DNA of 9,177 nucleotides, taken from assembly GCA_002343825.1 (NCBI GenBank), contig DDSL01000042.1:20356-29532 (forward strand). Direction: 5' to 3'. Positions 1-5,437 of this stretch are shown piece by piece. Under the pieces are notes generated by a model, which saw only the letters and a list, made by a program, of their open reading frames with translations, did not search any database and had not been told where the DNA came from. The DNA is from Chthonomonas sp. UBA2391. Its GTDB lineage: Bacteria; Armatimonadota; Fimbriimonadia; Fimbriimonadales; Fimbriimonadaceae. A program made the translations under genes and the position numbers. How positions within the stretch are numbered: position 1 is the first letter of the stretch; every line of letters starts with the position of its first letter.

Positions 1-81
1 CTGCTTCTCGATCTGCGAGAGCGCCATATCGAGCGCTCGGTCACGATCCTTTTCGATTGCCATTCCCTTTTCTACAGCCAC
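1..81 (-). CDS. recA: RecA recombinase, N-terminal fragment (cut by window edge)
   Basis: Only the first 27 codons are present; the gene runs off the left edge. Reading the minus strand from the ATG at 63 gives MAIEKDRDRALDMALSQIEK, the typical RecA N-terminus (the oligomerisation helix that precedes the QFGKGxxMRLG stretch, which would lie just outside the window). RecA is the ATP-dependent strand-exchange protein of homologous recombination and the co-protease of the SOS response. I place the start at the GTG at 81-79, six codons upstream of that ATG, because a GGAGG (95-91) sits 9 nt before it. The ATG at 63 has only an AAGGGA directly abutting it, which is too close for a good ribosome binding site. 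The internal ATG remains the alternative. The gene is divergent from the PEP-CTERM cassette and has its own promoter region. Confidence 0.85.
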   Translation of the reverse strand, partial: MAVEKGMAIEKDRDRALDMALSQIEKQ

Positions 82-90
82 CGTTTTGGT

Positions 91-95
91 CCTCC
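91..95 (-). promoter_or_regulatory. Shine-Dalgarno of recA (GGAGG)
   Basis: CCTCC on the plus strand reads GGAGG on the minus strand, 9 nt before the GTG at 81-79. It decides the recA start in favour of that GTG over the ATG at 63. Confidence 0.6.
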
Positions 96-116
96 GGGAC
101 CTCTACGGTACCCGGA

Positions 117-145
117 CTCATACTCTACCACAGAATAGTGGACAA
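117..145 (-). promoter_or_regulatory. Candidate recA promoter with a dyad in the spacer
   Basis: On the minus strand TTGTCC (145-140) and TATGAG (122-117) are separated by exactly 17 nt, each matching the sigma-70-type consensus at 4 of 6 positions. This gives a short recA leader of roughly 30 nt. The inverted repeat CCAC-N6-GTGG (128-141) lies between the two boxes and overlaps the edge of the -35, a position where an operator would block RNA polymerase. A second, wider dyad, CACAG-N12-CTGTG (129-150), overlaps it. Whether either is a LexA site in this lineage cannot be told from the sequence; no classical GAAC-N4-GTTC box is present. Confidence 0.4.
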
Positions 146-267
146 CTGTGCGAAAAAGTGGTTGACTTTCTGTGCATGGGCCTGGCACCTCTGCTGGATC
201 TCGGGAGAAACCCGGCTATTTGCTGAACGGCTTTGGGCTCTGCGCGTCTTATCCTATGTCAATCGAG

Positions 268-285
268 TGGAGACCGACTAGGTTT
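268..285 (+). promoter_or_regulatory. Leader hairpin of cassette 1 (shared with cassette 2)
   Basis: After TGGAG, the arms AGACC (271-275) and GGTTT (281-285) can pair with one G-U around the loop GACTA. The equivalent position upstream of the second cassette has the same TGGAG and CCGAC blocks, with a stem of different sequence around the loop GACAA. Function unknown; the stem is weak by itself. Confidence 0.3.
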
Positions 286-302
286 CTACCGAATTTCCAA
301 TT

Positions 303-311
303 GGAGAGGAA
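303..311 (+). promoter_or_regulatory. Shine-Dalgarno block of A1 (GGAGAGGAA)
   Basis: The block TTGGAGAGGAAA (301-312) is repeated exactly before the paralogous gene at 1685 (1671-1682). It stands about 7 nt before the GTG at 319 and therefore fixes that codon as the start, rather than any upstream in-frame codon. Confidence 0.8.
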
Positions 312-318
312 ACAACCA

Positions 319-870
319 GTGAACCGCTACAAGCTTGTGGCCGGTCTTGCTTTGGTGGCTTCTGTAGTGGGTGCGCACGCGATCTCGTTTAGCGGGGTGA
401 ATGCGGACGTGAACCACACATGGGGAACCATCGGGGCGGACGGGCTCTATATTCAAGTTCCATCACACACGCTCTTTGGAGTTGGCAACAAGGTTGTCAA
501 TTTCAGCTATAACGTGAGCGCGACCCCCGGATTCTTGCTGAACAAGGTCCGATTTGTTCCCAACGGGGCGGTCGGATTCGGCGGGGCGTCCAAAATTACG
601 ACGTTTCACGGTGCGATTTCGCAAACGGCGATCACTTCCGCCGTCGGAGCGCCTATCCAGATCTTTTCGGCCAGCTTCGGACTCGCTCCGGCTGCCAGCT
701 ACGTCGTGACCGGGTCGATGACGCTGACTGGAACCCAGGCCAATAGTCTCGCGAAGATCAGCGTCGGACAGTTCTTCTATGAAGAGCAACCGGTCCCCGA
801 GCCTGCGACCCTCGCCGCTTTGGGCCTCGGCGCTGCGGCGATGCTTCGCCGCAAGGGAGGACGCAAGTGA
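319..870 (+). CDS. PEP-CTERM sorting-domain protein, cassette family A, copy 1
   Basis: Secreted protein of 183 residues and unknown function. The frame is open upstream to position 172, but the GTG at 319 is chosen because a strong GGAGAGGAA precedes it and a cleavable signal peptide follows at once: basic MNRYK, a hydrophobic core, and cleavage after AHA (about residue 21). The mature part starts ISFSG. The centre carries ATPGFLLNKVRFVPNGA (about residues 65-85), conserved in the paralogue at 1685. The C-terminus is a PEP-CTERM signal: VPEPAT at 159-164, a short hydrophobic helix rich in Ala, Leu and Gly, then RRKGGRK. In known systems this tripartite tail is recognised by an exosortase, which processes the protein at the cell surface; no exosortase is in the window. 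The stop overlaps the start of B1 by 4 nt (GTGA), and the codons for the basic tail contain the RBS of B1. I recognise no catalytic motif. Confidence 0.88.
   Translation: MNRYKLVAGLALVASVVGAHAISFSGVNADVNHTWGTIGADGLYIQVPSHTLFGVGNKVVNFSYNVSATPGFLLNKVRFVPNGAVGFGGASKITTFHGAISQTAITSAVGAPIQIFSASFGLAPAASYVVTGSMTLTGTQANSLAKISVGQFFYEEQPVPEPATLAALGLGAAAMLRRKGGRK
855..860 (+). promoter_or_regulatory. Shine-Dalgarno of B1 inside the 3' end of A1
   Basis: GGGAGG lies 6 nt before the GTG at 867. It is formed by the AAG-GGA-GGA codons for Lys-Gly-Gly in the sorting tail of A1. Confidence 0.7.
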
Positions 871-1457
871 AAAAGCTCCTCTTGACAAGTATCGTCGTCG
901 CGGTTGCGGGCGCGAGCTTTGCCCAGTCGTTCAGCAACAGCATCCTCTCCGCCAGCGTGATCGGAGCGAACGCTTCCATCTCCAGCATGGGATCGACCCA
1001 CATGGCCGACATTCGAGGCTTTGTGCTGAATCGAGGTGAGTCGGGCTCCATCGCGTGGAACTTCGACTTCATGTCGGGTGCTCTGCCCTATGATCAGGTC
1101 GAACTTATCATCGAGGGGACCCTTCAGGACAGCGACTCGGGACCTGGCGATGCAGTGATCCTCGGTACTGAGCAAATCTTCGACATCTCGGGACCCTCCT
1201 CTGTGCTGGTTGGCTCGGGCTTGATGTTCGAAGCATTGAGCGGCACGGGATTGACCGCCTTCAGCAAGTCGATCATGATCGCCTTGGACCCCAAGGTGAG
1301 CAAGGGCCACGCAAGCAAGGACCTTGCATTCATGGTGAACAACGGGACTTTGAACGTGACCAAGGTTACGCAAAAGTTCGCTCCGGTGCCTGAACCGGCC
1401 ACGATGGCCGCTCTCGGTCTGGGTCTTGCAGCGGCGGTTCGCCGACGCAAGAAGTAA
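867..1457 (+). CDS. PEP-CTERM sorting-domain protein, cassette family B, copy 1
   Basis: Secreted protein of 196 residues and unknown function, starting at a GTG that overlaps the stop of A1 (GTGA), so it is probably translated by coupling. The signal peptide is MKKLLLTSIVVAVAGASFAQ, with likely cleavage near residue 19-20. The mature region has an IRGFVL motif, then NFDFMSGALPYDQVELIIEG (about residues 69-88), LVGSG in the middle and KDLAFMVNN followed by TKVTQKF near the end; all recur in the paralogue at 2245. The PEP-CTERM tail is VPEPAT (174-179), a Leu/Ala/Gly helix and VRRRKK. The alternating hydrophobic pattern suggests a beta-sandwich, but that is inference. It is followed by a hairpin terminator, so A1-B1 looks like a complete two-gene operon. 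Confidence 0.9.
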   Translation: MKKLLLTSIVVAVAGASFAQSFSNSILSASVIGANASISSMGSTHMADIRGFVLNRGESGSIAWNFDFMSGALPYDQVELIIEGTLQDSDSGPGDAVILGTEQIFDISGPSSVLVGSGLMFEALSGTGLTAFSKSIMIALDPKVSKGHASKDLAFMVNNGTLNVTKVTQKFAPVPEPATMAALGLGLAAAVRRRKK

Positions 1458-1477
1458 CGAGCCCCGCCAAAAGACCT

Positions 1478-1512
1478 AGCCCCACCCGCCTTTTATCTAG
1501 GTTGGTGGGGCT
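1478..1512 (+). terminator. Hairpin terminator after cassette 1
   Basis: AGCCCCACC (1478-1486) pairs perfectly over 9 bp with GGTGGGGCT (1504-1512) around a 17-nt loop. The tail (TCTTCATAACTTTC) is only moderately T-rich, so termination may be partial. An alternative pairing, ACCTAG (1474-1479) with CTAGGT (1497-1502), is mutually exclusive with the main stem. Confidence 0.65.
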
Positions 1513-1561
1513 TCTTCATAACTTTCTAGCGAGAATCTTAGCTAGTATTTGTGCTGGGAAA

Positions 1562-1592
1562 TCGACTTTCTTAACAATTCATCGACTATAAT
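1562..1592 (+). promoter_or_regulatory. Promoter of cassette 2
   Basis: A perfect TATAAT (1587-1592) lies in an AT-rich stretch of the intergenic region. The best -35 candidate is TCGACT (1562-1567) at a long 19-nt spacing, so the -35 assignment is weak. Transcription from here gives a leader of about 85 nt before the ATG at 1685. An upstream inverted repeat, CTAGC-N10-GCTAG (1526-1545), could be an operator; nothing else is evident in the 1513-1561 stretch. Confidence 0.55.
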
Positions 1593-1618
1593 GTAGGCAG
1601 CGGACGAGATCAGCGTTC

Positions 1619-1639
1619 TGGAGTAGCCGACAAGGCTGT
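1619..1639 (+). promoter_or_regulatory. Leader hairpin of cassette 2 (shared with cassette 1)
   Basis: TGGAG is followed by AGCC (1625-1628), loop GACAA and GGCT (1634-1637); the stem can extend outward through two wobble pairs. It matches the leader of cassette 1 in TGGAG, in CCGAC, and in the position of the stem. Confidence 0.3.
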
Positions 1640-1684
1640 CTCAGGCACTGGGATCCACTGCTTTATTTCTTTGGAGAGGAAAAA

Positions 1685-2245
1685 ATGAAGAACAACATTC
1701 GGCTCGTAGCCGGGTGTCTGGCCTTGGGTCTCATCGGCTCGGCACAGGCGATCACCTTCTCGGGTGTCACGTCGACTGCCAGTCCGTTTGGGGTGACCCT
1801 CGTCGGTAGCAACGCTGCTGGCTTCCAGACTCCCGCATTCTTCCTGTCCGGTGCAGGCGTAAAGGCGGAATCCTTTACCTGGACCGTGACCGCCACCCCA
1901 GGATTCTTCCTGACCGGATTCCGTGTCATTCCGAACGGTGCCCATCGCAATGGCGAAGTCTTGTTTGACATCGCCCACAACGAAGGTGTCGCTTCGTCCA
2001 CGTCTTCGAACCCTGGCAGCAGCCTGACCCTCATCAACGGGTACAGCCGCAGCCTTTCCGGAACCCAAACCAGCTACACGACCACCGGTCGAATCAAGCT
2101 GACGGGCAATGCTTCGGATAGCTTCGTGAAGCTCACCTCGTTCGTGATCGCCTACGACGAGCAACCTGTTCCTGAGCCTGCAACCCTGACGGCTCTTGGT
2201 CTCGGCGCCGCCGCTCTTCTCCGACGAAAGGGAGGTCGAAAGTAA
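1685..2245 (+). CDS. PEP-CTERM sorting-domain protein, cassette family A, copy 2
   Basis: Secreted protein of 186 residues, paralogue of the protein at 319. The ATG is preceded by the same TTGGAGAGGAAA block. The signal peptide runs MKNNIRLVAGCLALGLIGSA to cleavage after AQA (residue 22), giving mature ITFSGV. The best conserved internal block is TATPGFFLTGFRVIPNGAH, and the conserved C-terminal region covers TGxxxLTG, YDEQ and the tail VPEPAT (162-167), hydrophobic helix, LLRRKGGRK. Residues between these blocks differ strongly from copy 1, so the duplication is old or the middle evolves fast. The TAA stop overlaps the ATG of B2 by one base (TAATG), and its Lys-Gly-Gly codons supply the RBS of B2. 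Function unknown; the sorting tail implies exosortase-dependent surface processing. Confidence 0.9.
   Translation: MKNNIRLVAGCLALGLIGSAQAITFSGVTSTASPFGVTLVGSNAAGFQTPAFFLSGAGVKAESFTWTVTATPGFFLTGFRVIPNGAHRNGEVLFDIAHNEGVASSTSSNPGSSLTLINGYSRSLSGTQTSYTTTGRIKLTGNASDSFVKLTSFVIAYDEQPVPEPATLTALGLGAAALLRRKGGRK
2230..2235 (+). promoter_or_regulatory. Shine-Dalgarno of B2 inside the 3' end of A2
   Basis: GGGAGG, 9 nt before the ATG at 2245, is again formed by the Lys-Gly-Gly codons of the upstream sorting tail, as in cassette 1. Confidence 0.7.
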
Positions 2246-2838
2246 TGAAAAAGCTCATTCTCATCGCCACCGCCGTTTCGGTCGTGGGTGCCGCAAGCGC
2301 GCAAACGTTCAGCAACCTGGTCTCGACCGCTAGCTTCGGTGGAGTGTCGGTGTCGGGCGCCGGAGTCGGCAACAGCTACGTGCTGGATGTCCAAGGCTTC
2401 GTCCTGACCGCCAACCGCCCGGCTGGCTCGTTGGCCATTAACTTTGACTTCGCGGCTGGAGCCCAGCCGTACAAGTCGGTTGACCTGATCATCGAAGGAT
2501 CCTACTCGACCCTCGCCAATCTGTCCGAATTCGGAACGGTCTCGACCGAAATCGTTTTCGACACGAACAATGGCGCTACTCTCGTCGGTTCGGGCCTTTT
2601 GGCTAAGGACTGGTCAGAAGCCGGAAACGGCAACTGGATGGCGATGATCAACATCCCATTCAGCATGAACGTCATGAAGGGCGCTTCGGCCAAGGACCTG
2701 TACTTCCAGATCAACAACCCGGCGACCACCATGAGCCTGACCAAGGTCACGCAAAAGTTCCACCCGGTTCCGGAGCCGGCCACCATGGCTGCTCTTGGCC
2801 TGGGCGTGGCTGCCATGCTCCGACGCCGCAAGAAGTAA
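2245..2838 (+). CDS. PEP-CTERM sorting-domain protein, cassette family B, copy 2
   Basis: Secreted protein of 197 residues, paralogue of the protein at 867. The signal peptide is MKKLILIATAVSVVGAASAQ, with cleavage after ASA likely. Shared landmarks with copy 1, in order: TFSN at the mature start, VQGFVL, INFDFAAGAQPYKSVDLIIE (about residues 72-91), LVGSGL, KGASAKDLYFQINN, LTKVTQKF, then the PEP-CTERM tail VPEPATMAALGLG (175-187) and MLRRRKK. The start codon overlaps the A2 stop, so it should be translationally coupled and made in a fixed ratio with A2. It ends at a strong intrinsic terminator. No known catalytic or binding domain is recognisable; only the sorting mechanism is predictable. 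Confidence 0.9.
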   Translation: MKKLILIATAVSVVGAASAQTFSNLVSTASFGGVSVSGAGVGNSYVLDVQGFVLTANRPAGSLAINFDFAAGAQPYKSVDLIIEGSYSTLANLSEFGTVSTEIVFDTNNGATLVGSGLLAKDWSEAGNGNWMAMINIPFSMNVMKGASAKDLYFQINNPATTMSLTKVTQKFHPVPEPATMAALGLGVAAMLRRRKK

Positions 2839-2860
2839 TTCTTGTTGCTGAAGTCAGCAG

Positions 2861-2896
2861 AGCCCCTGCTATCCCTTGGGATGGCGGGGGCTTTTT
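2861..2896 (+). terminator. Strong intrinsic terminator after cassette 2
   Basis: The arms 2861-2875 and 2878-2892 are complementary over 15 positions with two G-U pairs; the top pairs open to a CTTG loop. A TTTTT run (2892-2896) follows directly. A smaller hairpin, TGCTGA-AG-TCAGCA (2846-2859), stands just upstream. Confidence 0.92.
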
Positions 2897-2902
2897 GTCT
2901 GC

Positions 2903-2908
2903 TATCCT
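2903..2908 (+). promoter_or_regulatory. Candidate leaderless -10 element (TATCCT)
   Basis: TATCCT ends exactly 6 nt before the GTG at 2915, the spacing expected if transcription starts on the start codon itself. There is no Shine-Dalgarno in the region and a strong terminator lies just upstream, so a promoter is required here. No convincing -35 box is seen. Confidence 0.5.
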
Positions 2909-2914
2909 AGCCTT

Positions 2915-5437
2915 GTGCACTGGGATTCCACCCCGCGCAAGCAAGGTCCACCGACCGAGCCCGAGGCCGCGCCCCACCCAGGGGCCCCGCCGCTTCGCGT
3001 CGCCCTGGGTTCCGCCCTCGGTCGGCGAACCCTCCTCGCGGTCCTGCTGCTCGTGCTGGCCGTAGCGGGCTGGGCCGAACCGACCATCATCCGCATGATG
3101 GCGGGGCCAGGATATGGCATCCCTCCGAAGGCCGCCACCGACCCCCGATCCTTGGCCCGCAGAGCAGTCTTCGAGGAATTCCAGCGTCAAAACCCTGACG
3201 TTCTGGTTGTCAACGCCGGAGGCTTAGACCTGGTGGGCCAACAGGCCGACTCGCTCTTTCTGATGGCGATGGCGGGCGACAACGCCCCCGATGTCTTCTA
3301 TGCTAACTTCCGGCAGTACTACAACTTCATCGAGCAGGGCTTCATGCGGCCGCTCGATGACTTTGTGGCGAGAGATCCAAACGTCCTCAGTCGGGTCAAT
3401 CCGCTGATTCTCGATGTCATCAAGAGCTATGACGGCAAGGTCTATGCGGTCCCGTTCTTTCAGGTCGCGCTCGGACTCTACTACCGCAAGGACCATTTTC
3501 AAGAGGCCGGGCTCGACCCCAACAATCCGCCCAAGACCTGGGAAGAGTTCATCCAAGTCGGCCGGCGACTGGCGGAGGCCAACCCGAACCGGATTCCTTA
3601 TGCCTTCAGCAATCCGCCGGGCTACCTTTGGAGCAACTTCGTTTATCAGGCGGGGGGCAAGATCGTCGAGCGCGCCTCGGGCGGAAACTGGCGCAGCGCC
3701 ATCGCGACCCCCGAAGCGGCCAAGGCCGTCGACTTCTTCCGCCGGATGATCCTGGAGACCTGGAAGGGCAAGGACGGCAAGACCTATGGTCCCATCGCGG
3801 CCATTTCTCCGAACTACTCGGCCGACATTGCCCAGGGCAAGGTCTCGATGTGGTTTGCCTATACCAACGACATCGTTCTGGCCACCGCCAATGACCTCTC
3901 GCCTTCGCTCTTGGGGGCGGCCGCCATGCCGGCTGGACCGGCGGGGCCGAGTAATGAGATCAACGCTGGAAGCTGGGCGATCAACTCCCAAGTCACCGAT
4001 CCCAAGAAGCTGGATGCCTGCTGGCGGTTCATTCAGTTCTTTGCCGGCGAGGAGGCGGCTCGAATCAACACCGAGAAGTTCGTCGAAATGGGCATGTCGA
4101 ACCTGGTGAACCCGGTTTATCTTGAGAAGTTTGGCTACGCCGATCTTGCCGCCCAGGTCGATCCGAACTACGTCAAAGCCAACAAGGAGCTCTTTAGTCG
4201 GGGCCATCCCGAGCCTTATGGTCGCAACGTCCAGCAGGTCTATTCGGTCCTCGATTCGGCTCTCGACCGGGCTCGGCTCGATCCCAAGCGGCCCGCGCTC
4301 GACATCTTGGAAGAAACCGCCCGCGAAATGGACGAGAAGCTCCTTGGCTACAAACCGGCGGAAGTCATGGCCCGCCAGCGAGGCTGGGCGACGGGAATCC
4401 TCCTAAGCTTGATCGTGGTGGTTGGAGCGCTCCTCGCGCGGTCCTGGTCAAGGGCTCGAGAGCGTAAGCGGCTCGAAGGACCCGTCACCGACCGGCTCGT
4501 GGCCGGGGCCGACCGACGACGAGTCTATTTCTTTATCACCGCTTGCCTTGCTCCGGCTGGGCTGAGTTTGCTGGTTTGGAGCTACTACCCCCTTGCCAAG
4601 GGTCTCCAGATCGCGTTCCAGGATTACCGGATTCTCAAGGGCGCCCAGTGGGTGGGCCTCGATAACTTCATCCAGGTCTTTACCTCGCCGATTTTTTACA
4701 AGTCGGTGGTGAACAGCTTCGTGTATGTTGCCCTGAGCATCGCGATCGGATTCCTGCTTCCGATTCTTCTGGCCCTGGCGCTCAACGAGATTCCACGCGG
4801 CAAGGTGCTCTTCCGGACTCTTTTCTACCTGCCCGCGATGACCAGCCCCATCGTCATCGCCTTCTTGTGGCGGCAATTCTATGACAAGACCGAAGCCGGG
4901 TTGCTCAATTCCCTCCTGATGCCAGTGGTGGATTTTCTCAACCCCCTGCTGGCGCGGATAGGTATCGACGCTCTGCCCCGCACCTACGACTGGTTAGGGG
5001 ATCCGTCGTTGGCAATGTTTGCCGTGGTGCTCCCCGGAATCTGGGCCGGGGCCGGACCGGGGTCGATCCTCTACCTCGCCGCCCTCAAAAACATCTCTTC
5101 CGACCGATATGAGGCGGCGGATCTCGATGGCGCTAGCTGGGTCCAAAAGATCCGGTACATCACCCTTCCAGGGCTCAAGCCGTTGATCCTGATCAATCTG
5201 CTCGGAGTCTTCATCGCCGGGTTCAAGGCGACGGAGAATATCTTTGTTCTCACCTTTGGCGGCCCGCTGGATGCGACCAACACCATGGGGCTCGAAGTCT
5301 GGAAGAATGCCTTCATGTTCCTCAAGTTCGGCTACGCTGCGGCAGCCGCTTGGGTGATGGGGGCGATCCTGATCGGATTTACCCTGCTACAAATACGGAG
5401 CCTCCTGCGAATGCGGTTTTCAACCGCCAAAATGTAG
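2915..5437 (+). CDS. Fused ABC sugar-type solute-binding protein and MalF/UgpA-like permease
   Basis: Single chain of 840 residues carrying two subunits that are normally separate. Residues 1-38 are a Pro/Ala-rich, probably cytoplasmic leader; 39-55 are a signal sequence or anchor (RRTLLAVLLLVLAVAGWAEP). Residues about 57-480 are a family-1 extracellular solute-binding domain with blocks APDVFYANF, YDGKVYAVPF and KTWEEF. A membrane helix (491-508) and a basic cytoplasmic linker lead into a six-helix CUT1 permease (about 537-825). Its EAA loop, EAADLDGASWVQKIRYITLP, starts at 733 and docks the ATPase. The topology works: binding domain outside, one helix back in, canonical permease. The family suggests import of an oligosaccharide, polyol or glycerol phosphate; the substrate is unknown. 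The MalG-like permease and ATPase are absent nearby. I chose the GTG because a TATCCT box precedes it at leaderless spacing; the alternative TTG at 2876 lies inside the terminator loop. Confidence 0.88.
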   Translation: MHWDSTPRKQGPPTEPEAAPHPGAPPLRVALGSALGRRTLLAVLLLVLAVAGWAEPTIIRMMAGPGYGIPPKAATDPRSLARRAVFEEFQRQNPDVLVVNAGGLDLVGQQADSLFLMAMAGDNAPDVFYANFRQYYNFIEQGFMRPLDDFVARDPNVLSRVNPLILDVIKSYDGKVYAVPFFQVALGLYYRKDHFQEAGLDPNNPPKTWEEFIQVGRRLAEANPNRIPYAFSNPPGYLWSNFVYQAGGKIVERASGGNWRSAIATPEAAKAVDFFRRMILETWKGKDGKTYGPIAAISPNYSADIAQGKVSMWFAYTNDIVLATANDLSPSLLGAAAMPAGPAGPSNEINAGSWAINSQVTDPKKLDACWRFIQFFAGEEAARINTEKFVEMGMSNLVNPVYLEKFGYADLAAQVDPNYVKANKELFSRGHPEPYGRNVQQVYSVLDSALDRARLDPKRPALDILEETAREMDEKLLGYKPAEVMARQRGWATGILLSLIVVVGALLARSWSRARERKRLEGPVTDRLVAGADRRRVYFFITACLAPAGLSLLVWSYYPLAKGLQIAFQDYRILKGAQWVGLDNFIQVFTSPIFYKSVVNSFVYVALSIAIGFLLPILLALALNEIPRGKVLFRTLFYLPAMTSPIVIAFLWRQFYDKTEAGLLNSLLMPVVDFLNPLLARIGIDALPRTYDWLGDPSLAMFAVVLPGIWAGAGPGSILYLAALKNISSDRYEAADLDGASWVQKIRYITLPGLKPLILINLLGVFIAGFKATENIFVLTFGGPLDATNTMGLEVWKNAFMFLKFGYAAAAAWVMGAILIGFTLLQIRSLLRMRFSTAKM

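Noticed and set aside
172..318. Upstream extension of the first PEP-CTERM frame
   Set aside because: It would put 49 non-secretory residues before a clear signal peptide, and the conserved RBS block at 301-312 points to the GTG at 319.
319..2838. Repeated cassette as a transposon or integrated element
   Set aside because: There are no terminal inverted repeats, target-site duplications, transposase or integrase, and composition looks like the neighbours; simple tandem duplication explains it.
2876..2914. TTG start at 2876 for the transporter fusion
   Set aside because: The codon lies in the loop of the strong terminator, has no RBS, and would add residues translated from the terminator stem.
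1645..2931. GCACTGGGAT(T)CCAC present at 1645-1658 and 2917-2931
   Set aside because: The similarity is only about 14 nt with a one-base gap, one copy lies in a leader and the other inside the transporter coding sequence, and there is no extended homology; chance is likely.
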